From: Thiohalocapsa sp. PB-PSB1
GTDB lineage: Bacteria > Pseudomonadota > Gammaproteobacteria > Chromatiales > Chromatiaceae
NCBI GenBank assembly: GCA_016745215.1
Contig: CP050890.1
Location: 1,302,001 to 1,366,000, forward strand
DNA: 64,000 nucleotides
Direction: 5' to 3'
A program made the position numbers and the translations under genes. Below are positions 26,395 through 34,933 of the stretch, piece by piece; position 1 is the stretch's first letter; the number at the start of each line of letters is the position of its first letter. The notes beneath the pieces are model-generated. The model saw nothing but the letters and a program-made list of their open reading frames with translations, searched no databases and was not told the origin of the DNA.

Positions 26395-27567
26395 ATGGAC
26401 ATGCAATCAGGTCAAAACGCGCCGGTCTCTGCGGCTGTCCTCAGCCTGAATATCACCGCGCAACCGGCTGCCAAAGCCACCAGCCTGGACCTCAGTTTCT
26501 TCATATTGGATACAGCCGGGCGAGTTATCGGTGACCAAGGGTTCGTCTTCTACGGCAACGAAAATGCCCCCGGCGGCGCAATTCGACTTCGCGCCCTGGA
26601 GCACAGCGCACAATGTGAGCTCGGTCGCTTGGGTGAACAGGCCCAGCGCGTCGTCATCGCGTTGAGCATCGACACCGACATTGCCGGTGTGCAGACCTTC
26701 GCCGAATACTCGCAGATCGGCTTGCAGGTCGTCGGCGACGATACCCACCTGCGCTTTCCAATTCAGACATCCGGCATGAGCGAACGGGCGCTGATTCTGG
26801 GAGAGTTCTACCTGCGCAATGGCATCTGGAAACTGCGCGCTCTCGGCCAGGGCTTTGCGGGCGGACTCGAACCCCTCGCACGCAACTATGGCGTGGACGT
26901 TTCCGACGCCCCGCCGACGCCGACGCAACCGCGGCCAGCGCCGGTAGCCGCGCCGCCTAAACCGCCGTCCACCCCGGCGCGGATCAACCTGGAGAAGCGT
27001 AAGCCAATCTCGCTGGAAAAGCCAACCGAGGGTTTTGGTGAGATCAGCGTCAATCTAAACTGGCACAGTGGCCCTGCCAAGCAGGGATTCTTCGGTATCA
27101 AAAAGGCCGGCATTGACCTGGACCTGGGCTGTATGCTGGAACTGGTCAACGGCGACAAAGGCGTGATCCAGGCGCTCGGCGGGAATTTCGGCACTCTTGA
27201 TCGCCCGCCGTTCGTCAAACTGCTTGGGGATGATCGCACGGGTGCCGTGGCGGCAGGAGAGACCCTACTGATCAATGGTAAGCACTGGAGTCAGATACGC
27301 CGCGTGCTCATCTTCGCCTTCATCTACGAGGGGGTTGCCAACTGGGCACAGGCAGATGCTGTCGTGACACTGAAGACACCTGGTCAGCCGGAGCTTGTGG
27401 TCGCGCTCGACGAACATTCCAGCAGCAAGCCGATGTGCGCGATCGCGATGCTCGATAACGACGGTGGGCGCATCCAAGTCACCAAGCACGTGGAATATTT
27501 CCCGAGCCACAAAGAAGTGGATAGCGCCTTCGGGTTCGGATTCAAGTGGGTTGCCGGGCGAAAGTAG
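26395..27567 (+). CDS. terA: TerA-like protein with two TerD-type domains
   Basis: Protein of 390 residues, the length of TerA. Residues 1-165 form a TerD-like domain that lacks the double acidic calcium site (LDLSFFILD in place of the DFDLDAS pattern). A proline/alanine-rich linker (about 178-196) leads to a second domain (about 198-388) beginning INLEKRKPISLEK, with GIDLDLGCMLEL as an altered acidic strand and LGDDRTGA as the second loop. The order TerD-like, TerA-like, TerD, TerD reproduces the usual tail of Ter operons. Confidence 0.85.
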   Translation: MDMQSGQNAPVSAAVLSLNITAQPAAKATSLDLSFFILDTAGRVIGDQGFVFYGNENAPGGAIRLRALEHSAQCELGRLGEQAQRVVIALSIDTDIAGVQTFAEYSQIGLQVVGDDTHLRFPIQTSGMSERALILGEFYLRNGIWKLRALGQGFAGGLEPLARNYGVDVSDAPPTPTQPRPAPVAAPPKPPSTPARINLEKRKPISLEKPTEGFGEISVNLNWHSGPAKQGFFGIKKAGIDLDLGCMLELVNGDKGVIQALGGNFGTLDRPPFVKLLGDDRTGAVAAGETLLINGKHWSQIRRVLIFAFIYEGVANWAQADAVVTLKTPGQPELVVALDEHSSSKPMCAIAMLDNDGGRIQVTKHVEYFPSHKEVDSAFGFGFKWVAGRK

Positions 27568-27676
27568 CGACCGGCGCGTGCGCAGCGCCATGCCGGCTGG
27601 CGCCGCATGCTGACAACAGAGGCCGGACGCGGCTGGCGATCGTCAGCGCGGACACATTGATTAGGGGAGCGACACT

Positions 27677-28252
27677 ATGGCTGTTTCGTTACAAAAAGGT
27701 GGGCGCGTTTCACTAGATAAAGCAGCGCCTGGATTAAAGAACATCCACGTGGGTCTAGGATGGGATGCGCGTGTCACCGATGGTGCAGACTTCGATTTGG
27801 ATGCCTCTGCCTTCATGTTAGGGGAGGGAGGGCGCGTTCGCTCCGATGCTGACTTCATCTTTTACAATCAGCTCCAATCTGCCGATGAGAGCGTTCAACA
27901 CACCGGCGACAACCTGGACGGCTCCGGCGAGGGCGACGACGAGGTCATCGATGTCTTTCTCGACAAGGTCGGCGCGGACGTCAGCAAGATCGTCTTTACC
28001 GTCACCATTCACGAGGCGGAAGCGCGCGGGCAAAATTTCGGCCAGGTCGCCAATGCCTTTATTCGATTCGTGAACAAGGACGATGGTCAGGAGGTGCTGC
28101 GCTTCGACCTCGGCGAGGACTATTCCACCGAGACAGCGATGGTGTTCGGCGAGATCTATCGGCATGGCAGCGAATGGAAGTTCAACGCCATCGGGCAGGG
28201 CTACTCCGGCGGCCTGGCAGCGATGGCAAAGCAGTACGGCATCAACGTCTAG
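27677..28252 (+). CDS. terD: TerD-family protein
   Basis: Protein of 191 residues with a canonical TerD domain. Both calcium-binding segments are complete: GADFDLDASAFML (about residues 37-49) and HTGDNLDGSGEGDDEVIDV (about 75-93). The C terminus YSGGLAAMAKQYGI is family-typical. It is 110 bases downstream of the TerA-like gene. A start ribosome binding site GGGGAG lies at 27664. Its paralogue at 28369 is very similar, indicating duplication; which of the two corresponds to TerD and which to TerE cannot be decided from sequence alone. Confidence 0.93.
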   Translation: MAVSLQKGGRVSLDKAAPGLKNIHVGLGWDARVTDGADFDLDASAFMLGEGGRVRSDADFIFYNQLQSADESVQHTGDNLDGSGEGDDEVIDVFLDKVGADVSKIVFTVTIHEAEARGQNFGQVANAFIRFVNKDDGQEVLRFDLGEDYSTETAMVFGEIYRHGSEWKFNAIGQGYSGGLAAMAKQYGINV

Positions 28253-28278
28253 GTGCGATGCCCTGTTAACAATCAGTA

Positions 28279-28340
28279 TTTCCACCCAATGAGTGGAAAC
28301 AGTCTTTCACAGCAAGCGCCGAGCATTTCGCCCGGCGCTT
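28279..28340 (+). terminator. Two hairpins between the TerD paralogues
   Basis: TTTCCAC (28279-28285) pairs with GTGGAAA (28293-28299), and AAGCGCCG (28314-28321) pairs with CGGCGCTT (28333-28340). The second stem is GC-rich but followed only by a short pyrimidine stretch, so partial termination or transcript processing between the two genes is possible. Confidence 0.45.
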
Positions 28341-28368
28341 CTTCATCACAGAGGCAGGAGATCAAAAA

Positions 28369-28938
28369 ATGGCAGTGAATCTAACAAAAGGCGGCAACGT
28401 CTCCCTGACCAAAGAGGCCCCGGGCATGACAAAGGTCGCCTTCGGTCTGGGTTGGGACGCGCGAACCACCGATGGTGCGGACTTCGATCTGGACGCCTGT
28501 GCGCTGGTGGTCGGCGGCGACAACAAGGTTCTCTCCAAAGAGCACTTTATCTACTACAACAACCTCAAGAGCCCGGATGCGTCCATCGTGCATTCAGGGG
28601 ACAACCTGACGGGTGCCGGTGAAGGCGATGACGAAGTGATCAACGTGGACCTGACCAAACTACCGGCAAACGCCGAAAAGGTTGTGTTCGCGGTCACGAT
28701 CTATGAGGGACAGGCGCGCGGTCAAAATTTCGGCCAGGTCAATAATGCCTTCATCCGGGCGGTCGACAGCGGCAACGACCAAGAAGTCATGCGCTTCGAC
28801 CTGAGCGAAGACTACAGCACGGAAACAACCGTTATCTTCGGCGAACTCTATCGGCGCAACGAGGAGTGGAAGTTCAAGGCGATCGGTGCTGGCTACTCCG
28901 CCGGACTCGAAGGCTTGGTCAAAGACTATGGTCTATAG
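28369..28938 (+). CDS. TerD-family protein (TerD/TerE paralogue)
   Basis: Protein of 189 residues with a full TerD domain. GADFDLDACALVV (about residues 37-49) and HSGDNLTGAGEGDDEVINV (about 74-92) supply the two calcium sites. It shares long identical stretches with the product of 27677-28252, including RGQNFGQV and the LSEDYSTET/LGEDYSTET segment. The start is preceded by AGGCAGGAG at about 28351-28360. It is the last Ter gene; pgpA begins nine bases after its stop and could be read from the same transcript. Confidence 0.93.
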   Translation: MAVNLTKGGNVSLTKEAPGMTKVAFGLGWDARTTDGADFDLDACALVVGGDNKVLSKEHFIYYNNLKSPDASIVHSGDNLTGAGEGDDEVINVDLTKLPANAEKVVFAVTIYEGQARGQNFGQVNNAFIRAVDSGNDQEVMRFDLSEDYSTETTVIFGELYRRNEEWKFKAIGAGYSAGLEGLVKDYGL

Positions 28939-28947
28939 ATCGCGCCC

Positions 28948-29439
28948 GTGACATCTCCATCCGCGTCCACTGCCGGCGCACTCGCGCGAGGGGTGCTGTT
29001 CATTGCCGAGGGATTCGGCACCGGCAGAGCGCGCGTCGCCCCTGGTACGGTTGGAACGCTCCCCGGGGTGGCGCTGGTATTGGCTCTGTTCGCAGTGCCG
29101 CTACCTGTCTATATCGGTATCACGGCAATCCTGCTGGTGCTCGGCATACCCCTGTGCGGGCAGGCGGCCAAGCTGCTCGGGCGCAAGGATCCGCCCTCGG
29201 TGGTTTGGGATGAGATCGTCGGCATGCTGGTCACCATGACGGCCGTACCGCTCGGCTTGACAAGCATTTTGGCAGGATTCGCCCTGTTCCGCCTGTTCGA
29301 TATCTGGAAGCCCTGGCCGATCGGCTGGGTGGACCAGCATGTAGGTGGCGGCCTCGGCATCATGCTCGACGACGTCATCGCCGGACTCATGGCCTGTCTT
29401 CTCCTACATGGCGCGCTCTTGTTTGGAATCCCCCTATAG
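28948..29439 (+). CDS. pgpA: Phosphatidylglycerophosphatase A
   Basis: Inner-membrane phosphatase of 163 residues that makes phosphatidylglycerol from its phosphate. Family landmarks are the N-terminal GFGTGRARVAPGTVGTLPG (about residues 22-40), the acidic VWDEIVGM (about 90-97), FRLFDIWKPWPIGW (about 114-127) and the C-terminal MLDDVIAG (about 142-149). Three to four membrane segments are evident. A GTG start at 28948 directly follows the last Ter gene. This is a housekeeping function placed at the tail of the Ter operon. Confidence 0.93.
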   Translation: MTSPSASTAGALARGVLFIAEGFGTGRARVAPGTVGTLPGVALVLALFAVPLPVYIGITAILLVLGIPLCGQAAKLLGRKDPPSVVWDEIVGMLVTMTAVPLGLTSILAGFALFRLFDIWKPWPIGWVDQHVGGGLGIMLDDVIAGLMACLLLHGALLFGIPL

Positions 29440-29550
29440 TCACTTGCCGCAGCAAGGCAAATCCGGATTCAATGCATGCAACAGGATCCGGTGACCGCCT
29501 TGCAGAGGATCTGATCTCTGACAACACTCCTATTTTACGCGCTGCCTTCG

Positions 29551-30861
29551 ATGGTAACCTCGGTTGCTGCGCTGCCGATGGCCTTGTTCGTTCCGGCATT
29601 CTATGCCGACGAGCTTGGACTGCCGCTGGCGGCGGTGGGCGCCGCAATCGCCGCCTCCCGATTGCTCGACGTTGTCACCGATCCATTGATCGGCGGCTTA
29701 AGCGATCGACTCCGAACGCGCTGGGGACGACGCAAGCCCCTGATCGTTCTCGGCGTGCCGGTATTCTGCGTCGCTTTATGGCAGGTATTCGTGCCGAGTG
29801 ATCAAGCAAGCGTGGCGGACCTGCTGCTCTGGTCGGCGCTGCTGTATCTAGGCTTCACGATGATCGACCTGCCGCATCGCGCCTGGGGCGCCGAATTGTC
29901 CACGGATTACGACCAGCGCTCGCGCATCACCGGGCTGCGCGAGGCCCTTTCCACGGCTGGTCAAGCCGGGCTGCTTGGACTCCTGCTGTTGCTCGGAACA
30001 CGGGGTGTCGAGACTGGCGCGGAGCAACTGCATGTGCTCGCCTGGCTGGCCATCGTCGCGTTACCGCTGCTGGTAGCTATCGCTACGCTCAGGGTGCCGG
30101 AAGGCAGGCCCGAGACCTTCCCGCACGATGCCCGCAGCATGCTGTCCGGGCTGCGTATCATGGCCCGCAACCCGGCATTCGGGCGCATGATCGGCTGCGT
30201 CGTGCTGTTCGTCTCCGGCATCGCGATTCAGGGCACGCTGCATCGCCTTGTGCTGACTGACGTCATCGGCGAACCATCGCAGTTCGTACCCATGCTCCTG
30301 ATCGAGAACATCGCGACCCTGGCTGCTGTTCCATTGTGGCTTTGGTTATCGGTGCGCATCGGCAAGCACCGCGCGTTGATCACGGCGGGGCTCTGGCTCG
30401 CGCTGCTGAGTCTACCGCTGATCCTGTTGCGAGAAGGCGACACATTCGCACTAATGGCCCTGATTGCGATGCGTGGGGCGAGCTTTGCATCCATGTTGTT
30501 TCTGTCCAATTCGATGGCGGCGGACGTAATCGATGTCGATACGCTGGAGACGGGTGAGCAGCGCTCGGGCCTGTTCTTCGCCGTTTGGGGCATGGCGATC
30601 AAACTCTCGCTCGCGCTCGGCGTGGTACTCGGAACCGCACTTCCGTCAGCCCTCGGCTATAACCCATCGGCCGATCTGATCTCACCGGAGGTGCAAACAT
30701 CGCTGATGCTGATCTATGGCCTGGTCCCAGCCCTCATGATGGCCGCTGGTATGCTGTTTTTGATCGGATTTCCGATCACGCGCCAGCGCCACGACGAGGT
30801 ACGCCGGAGCCTAGAGGCGCGCATCGGAAGGCACTGTTCTGCGCCCGGCGATAAAGACTGA
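29551..30861 (+). CDS. MFS transporter, GPH (glycoside-pentoside-hexuronide) type
   Basis: Twelve-segment membrane carrier of at least 436 residues. The loop between segments 2 and 3 (DPLIGGLSDRLRTRWGRRKP, about residues 45-64) is the classic GPH/MFS signature. The usual GPH N terminus is not complete from ATG 29551: the in-frame upstream codons read LTTLLFYALPS, continuing the first membrane helix, and GAGGA at 29505-29509 is spaced correctly for a CTG at 29518. The true start may therefore be that rare CTG. The frame is open only back to a stop at 29512. Substrate unknown. Confidence 0.85.
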   Translation: MVTSVAALPMALFVPAFYADELGLPLAAVGAAIAASRLLDVVTDPLIGGLSDRLRTRWGRRKPLIVLGVPVFCVALWQVFVPSDQASVADLLLWSALLYLGFTMIDLPHRAWGAELSTDYDQRSRITGLREALSTAGQAGLLGLLLLLGTRGVETGAEQLHVLAWLAIVALPLLVAIATLRVPEGRPETFPHDARSMLSGLRIMARNPAFGRMIGCVVLFVSGIAIQGTLHRLVLTDVIGEPSQFVPMLLIENIATLAAVPLWLWLSVRIGKHRALITAGLWLALLSLPLILLREGDTFALMALIAMRGASFASMLFLSNSMAADVIDVDTLETGEQRSGLFFAVWGMAIKLSLALGVVLGTALPSALGYNPSADLISPEVQTSLMLIYGLVPALMMAAGMLFLIGFPITRQRHDEVRRSLEARIGRHCSAPGDKD

Positions 30862-31150
30862 CGGCACTCACTCAATGCTCGAGAACTCAGCGCTTATATC
30901 AGTGCCATGCTGGTCTATCCCTGAGGCATTCCCGATAAAAGTATTTATTATTCGATATCTTGAGACGCATTATCCAGCGCCGAACGGAACATATCGAAGA
31001 TTTGTTGGTGCACCAGGGGGGAAGCAACCCGCGGAGTCGTCCGCCTATGCATGCCCGAACGATTCTACAGCGTTGTGTCGCGCCGCTGCCGGCTGGTATC
31101 CACCGGCACCGTCTGGCTGGGCTGCTTGATGCTGTTGCGTGCAGAGCAAG
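30862..31150. other. Intergenic, nothing recognised
   Basis: Between the transporter and the exported protein gene on the other strand. I see no gene, tRNA or repeat here apart from the terminator listed next. Confidence 0.5.
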
Positions 31151-31155
31151 GCAGC

Positions 31156-31176
31156 GGGGGCGGGAAATCCGCCCCC
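31156..31176 (-). terminator. GC-rich terminator hairpin
   Basis: GGGGGCGG (31156-31163) pairs with CCGCCCCC (31169-31176) over a five-base loop, twenty bases after the stop of the minus-strand gene at 31197. The paralogous gene at 45657 has the same hairpin at 45617-45636. Confidence 0.7.
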
Positions 31177-31196
31177 TCACACCAACCTAGAAGCAA

Positions 31197-31769
31197 TTAT
31201 TGTGGGTCCAGCCCGACCGCCAGCCCCTCGCGGTAGACGACCTTGACCTTATCGCCTTTTTTGAAGTCGTCCATGCGTCCCTCCAGATGCGGGGCCTTCA
31301 TCGAGACTTCGCGGTAATGGCCGCGAGCGTCGCGAAATGCGATGGACTTCTTGTAGGGGTCAACATCGAGGATCTCGATCGTCTCTGCCACCTCGCGACC
31401 ATAAACACCTGCTGGATAGTCCACGGCAACGGCTGCTCCTTCGGCAAGGACAGTCTCTTTGCGCTTCGCGTCGTCACCGACCTTGACCGCGCTGACAACG
31501 ATCGCCAGATAGCGCCGCACGACAATCTCATCGCCGACTTTGATCTGGTCCAAGTTCCGAACTTCCGGGCCAGCCTCAACGACGACCGTGCCACCCTTCG
31601 GTCCCTTCAGCGTCACGAGGCGATCGGCAAGATCGACGTCTTCGACAGTTGCCCTCAGCTCAGTGACCTGTACCTCGCCGACCGGTGCCGGCGCCTCCAT
31701 CATCTGGGACATGGCGGGCAGCGCAAGGATCAGGCCCAGCGCGGCAAGTAACGAATAGAATTTTGTCAT
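31197..31769 (-). CDS. Conserved exported protein, paralogue 1
   Basis: Unrecognised family; 190 residues from the ATG at 31769. A signal peptide is clear: FYSLLAALGLILALPAMSQ. The mature protein is rich in beta-forming and charged residues (KVGDEIVVRRYLAIVVSAVK; YREVSMKAPHLE) and looks like one or two small beta-barrel domains. The start is chosen because GAGGA lies nine bases upstream and because the paralogue at 45657-46229 starts at the same position and has the same length. Upstream in-frame extensions are not conserved. Periplasmic location is inferred. Confidence 0.75.
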   Translation of the reverse strand: MTKFYSLLAALGLILALPAMSQMMEAPAPVGEVQVTELRATVEDVDLADRLVTLKGPKGGTVVVEAGPEVRNLDQIKVGDEIVVRRYLAIVVSAVKVGDDAKRKETVLAEGAAVAVDYPAGVYGREVAETIEILDVDPYKKSIAFRDARGHYREVSMKAPHLEGRMDDFKKGDKVKVVYREGLAVGLDPQ

Positions 31770-32000
31770 CCTCTTCTTCCTCATCGTGGTTGTGGAGCGG
31801 CGACGCCAAGTCGATCGGCGCGCCGGGGGCGATTTTAACCACATTTGATTGGGTTTGGGAGGAATTCTGAACAGGCCCTCGCCGGACACGCGGAACTGAT
31901 GGATCAAATTCACAGTCCATGGTCTTGTGATGCACTGCTGCTTTGCGACGACCTGCAAGGAAAGTGTCGGCTATCGAGATTGCGAACAGGATGCAAGGGG

Positions 32001-32031
32001 CTAAGGCGATTCTTGTCGAGAAACCTCCCTC
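32001..32031. repeat. Family B MITE fragment
   Basis: CTAAGGCGATTCTTGTCGAGAAACC matches the left end of the family B elements and stops where a family A element begins, so the second element apparently entered or replaced the rest of the first. The 230 bases between 31770 and 32000 hold nothing recognisable. Confidence 0.6.
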
Positions 32032-32194
32032 CTAGTGCCTCGGTGCAGATGTTCCAAGACAGTCTCCGGTCGTTATCGTTGTCGTTGTCATTGTCGTTGT
32101 CATAATCGTCTTAGCCGAATGCTCGATAACGACTACGATTACGACAACGACAACGACAACGAACCGCCTCGGGATTTCTGTACCGCTCCACTAG
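32032..32194. repeat. Family A palindromic repeat copy 2
   Basis: Same ends and core as the copy at 15921-16065, but longer: the left arm has extra GTTGTC-type units (ATTGTCGTTGTC) and the right arm has an extra GACAAC. The stem is therefore extended on both sides. It contains no gene. The 195 bases from here to the L,D-transpeptidase stop show no further feature. Confidence 0.85.
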
Positions 32195-32389
32195 TGCTCT
32201 GCTACGCCAATGTTGTACCCCTCACCGTACCCTTGGTCTTCAACGCATGTGCTCGAGAGTGGCAGCTATGGTTAGCGGCCGAATACCGCGAGGCTGGTGG
32301 AACTGGATCGCCTGTTCGGATTGCCCCTCAGGCATACGCAAAAGAGCCAGCGTGCGCGCAAAGCGCCTTGACCGAGCAGGAGGTCCAAG

Positions 32390-33052
32390 TCAGTAGAGGG
32401 TGCTGAATCCCGCCGGCTGTGTCTGGCGAGGGTCTTTTTTCAAGTATTTTCGACCTTGCGCGCTGTCGAGCAGGGAATCCCGCATCACGATCACCTCGGC
32501 GCCCTCGCCGACTCGGCGATACAGATCGATCACATCGCGTATCCCCATACGGATGCAGCCGTAGGAGGCCGGGCTGCCGAGACGCCACTCCTCAGCGGTG
32601 CCGTGGATGTAGATCAGCCGCTGGAAGGTATTGTTGTTGTGTCGTTCCCTACCGTCCAGCCAAAGGATGCGGCTGACGATGGGATCGCGCAGCGGCGCAT
32701 TCGCCTTGACGATCTCGCCGGTCGGCTGGCGACCCTTGAACACCATGCCCGGCGGATAGCCATCGCCGATCTTCTTGGCGATCTGCATGCGGCCCAGTGG
32801 CGTTCGATAGCTCCCGGGCTGTGAGCCGAGGCCGAACTTGGACGTGGAGACCACATAGCTCTTTACCGGCTTATTGTCGCGCAGCAGCAGCAAGCGTTGA
32901 TCGCGGACGCTCACCAGTAATTTGTTGCGGGTGTCTCTGCCGACGGTGTCCGCCGCATTGATGTTCTTGCCGGCGCCGCAGCCGCTGAGCGCCATGGCAG
33001 CAATGACCAGAAGAAGACAGTAGAGCCATTTCTTGACAGTAATCGAATGCAT
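32390..33052 (-). CDS. L,D-transpeptidase (YkuD) lipoprotein
   Basis: Protein of 220 residues. The N terminus is a lipoprotein signal (LLLVIAAMALSGCG; lipid-modified Cys about residue 24). The YkuD domain starts at LLVSVRDQRLLLL (about 44) and ends with the catalytic block YIHGTAEEWRLGSPASYGCI (His about 156, nucleophile Cys about 172) followed by RM. Such enzymes cross-link peptidoglycan or attach proteins to it in the periplasm. ATG 33052 gives the shortest N terminus compatible with a lipoprotein signal; a longer frame starting at 33172 is unlikely. Confidence 0.9.
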   Translation of the reverse strand: MHSITVKKWLYCLLLVIAAMALSGCGAGKNINAADTVGRDTRNKLLVSVRDQRLLLLRDNKPVKSYVVSTSKFGLGSQPGSYRTPLGRMQIAKKIGDGYPPGMVFKGRQPTGEIVKANAPLRDPIVSRILWLDGRERHNNNTFQRLIYIHGTAEEWRLGSPASYGCIRMGIRDVIDLYRRVGEGAEVIVMRDSLLDSAQGRKYLKKDPRQTQPAGFSTLY

Positions 33053-33612
33053 GAAGCATGGGCACGCGCATTGGCATGCAGTGTTTCTGGTGAAGACCAC
33101 GAAAGGGATTGAAAACCACAAAACGGATAGAAGTCCGAGCGCGTCTGCGCGTTGCCGACTTTGCCAGAGCAAGGAGCTTAGAGGAGGGCAGAGAATCGGT
33201 CAAGCAGCCATGCGGGCGCTCGGCCATTTCAACTTTACATGCTGTTTTCCGAGACCGAAGTTTCCACCCACGGGGTACGCCACGCTCGGGCAGCTGCCGA
33301 CCGAACGGAATGGCAATCATAGCGGGACGGTCATGCTTCGTAACACGGGCCTTGAATACCTCCAAATTCTCCGTATTGGAATCCTCGAAAAAGTGTATGT
33401 AACCAACATTCGGCGCGAGCCCTGCCGCGACTTCGCAATTAACCAAGAGTACCAGTTCAAAAGCCGGCACAGCATCCGAGAGCGAGGCCATTGAGGCCAT
33501 CGGGTACTGGAATTGAAAACCATGATGCGGGCATAGACGAATCCAGCGAGACAATCCCATCAAACGTAGGCAGATTACGAACCTCTCTCCGTCAGAGAGG
33601 TTTGAACATACG
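33053..33612. other. Intergenic, no gene supported
   Basis: Both strands have open frames of 90-150 codons here, but none shows a family motif and none has a good ribosome binding site. The region leads into transposase debris and may itself be remnant sequence. Confidence 0.4.
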
Positions 33613-33980
33613 ATGGACACCAACATCAAGGTTGATGGCGTGAGTGAGGGACGCGTGGAAGCGGGGAAGTATAACAATGACCGTTTGGGGCGGACGCTGG
33701 ACCGCTTGCTCGCCGCCGAGCGGAACAACCTGCTGGCGGAGCTGAGCGCCCAGACCATCGTTGTGCACCAGCTGGAAACGCAGAGCATACATAACGACTC
33801 CACCAGCATCAGGTTTCTCGGTGCCTACGAGTGCGCTGATCCGAAGGCGGTGAAGATGACCCATGGGTATCACAAGGACCATCGTCCGGACTGCAAGCAG
33901 ATCCTGTTTGGCTTGAACGTCACCGCGGACGGGCATGTGCCGCTGAGTTACCAGACAGACGATGGCAACCAGGCCGATGT
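33613..33980 (+). pseudogene. IS1634-type transposase fragment
   Basis: The reading frame shows RLGRTLDRLLAAERN, IHNDSTSIRFLG and GYHKDHRPDCKQILFGL followed by SADG-like ADGHVPL, the N-terminal part of IS1634-group transposases. It lacks the beginning and everything after DGNQAD, where an unrelated transposase fragment on the other strand begins. It is different in sequence from the intact transposase at 36239-37909. Confidence 0.75.
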
Positions 33981-33987
33981 GACACCC

Positions 33988-34133
33988 CCTATTCCGAACT
34001 GGCAGCTGTCGACATAGGCGGCAATGGCGCGCACCGGGTTGTCCTGATCGACAAAGTCCGCGACGCGCTGCGGCAGCAGCATCTCCTGGCGTGGGTCGAA
34101 TGCGCCACGCTGGTAGCGGCGACTGCCGCTCAT
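33988..34133 (-). pseudogene. IS1182-like transposase N-terminal fragment
   Basis: MSGSRRYQRGAFDPRQEMLL and VADFVDQDNPVRAIAAYVDS look like the first 45 residues of an IS1182/IS5-group transposase. The homology stops at the junction with the IS1634 fragment. No continuation is seen nearby. Confidence 0.6.
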
Positions 34134-34933
34134 CGCCTTGCCAACCGCGGCTGCGCACGCCGACGGCTTGCTCGCCGGTGGCGGCTCGGGCGACGGCGGC
34201 AGTTCCAGCAGCGGGATCTGTCATAGCTCGGTGCTCGGCATGGTCATCGCGGGTGGTGCTCGGCGGCTGTTGGCGGCTGTTGGCGGTATACCATCTGTGT
34301 CTGATTTGGGGCTTGAATATTTTCACAATCGCGTCGGCGCCGCCGCTCTACAAAGGCGTGCGGTTGCGTTATGTGCGCTCGTCCGATATCGTCGGCCTGC
34401 ATTCGATATGGGCCGATCGAGTGACGCTTCTGGTCTGCCCCGGTTGCGATCATAGCTGTATGCGCGGCTACCAGGCCTCCTTCACCTGCGTACCTAAAAT
34501 GGGTATTGGTTACGCACCCAGGATGTCCATAACACCGAGATTGCAGAGCGCACCATTGGACCAGTATTGGCGAAATCAGACCCTGGTCTGCCTATGCCGC
34601 CCAACAGGGCGCCGCAGCCGAGGCAGCAAAGCTGTGCGGCTGAGCTTGTTGGTTGCCGAGGATGAGGAAGGGTGGCTATCCGCTGCCGGCGGATCGGCGC
34701 ATTATGAATCAGACCGCGCCGAACGGCAGCGCCGAAGATTGCCTGGCATTGATTGGTTACGCAAGACAGAGCGACAGCATACCATGGGCGGAGATGAGCA
34801 AAATGCTTTCAATCCCGCTCCTGATCCCAGTATCGATCCCAGTATCGATTTGGCAAGCCTTGGCTGCACCTGTGGGCGCGGGTTTTGGAGCAGGGTCTGC
34901 ACCACTTCTTCTATTCCTTGCACTATACGGCTT
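34134..34933. other. Intergenic, probable remnant DNA
   Basis: An open frame continuous with the DUF819 gene runs through this stretch, but its composition is unlike a protein and there is no start signal. A 12-bp tandem unit (CCCAGTATCGAT) occurs at about 34829-34852. No other feature is recognised. Confidence 0.5.

Noticed and set aside
32871..33809. 312-codon minus-strand frame near the L,D-transpeptidase
   Set aside because: It overlaps the transpeptidase in another frame and the IS1634 fragment, with no recognisable domain; any real remnant within 33100-33550 could not be supported.
34091..34933. 280-codon N-terminal extension of the DUF819 protein
   Set aside because: Composition is not protein-like, no start signal is present, and the family begins at the first membrane segment near 34934.
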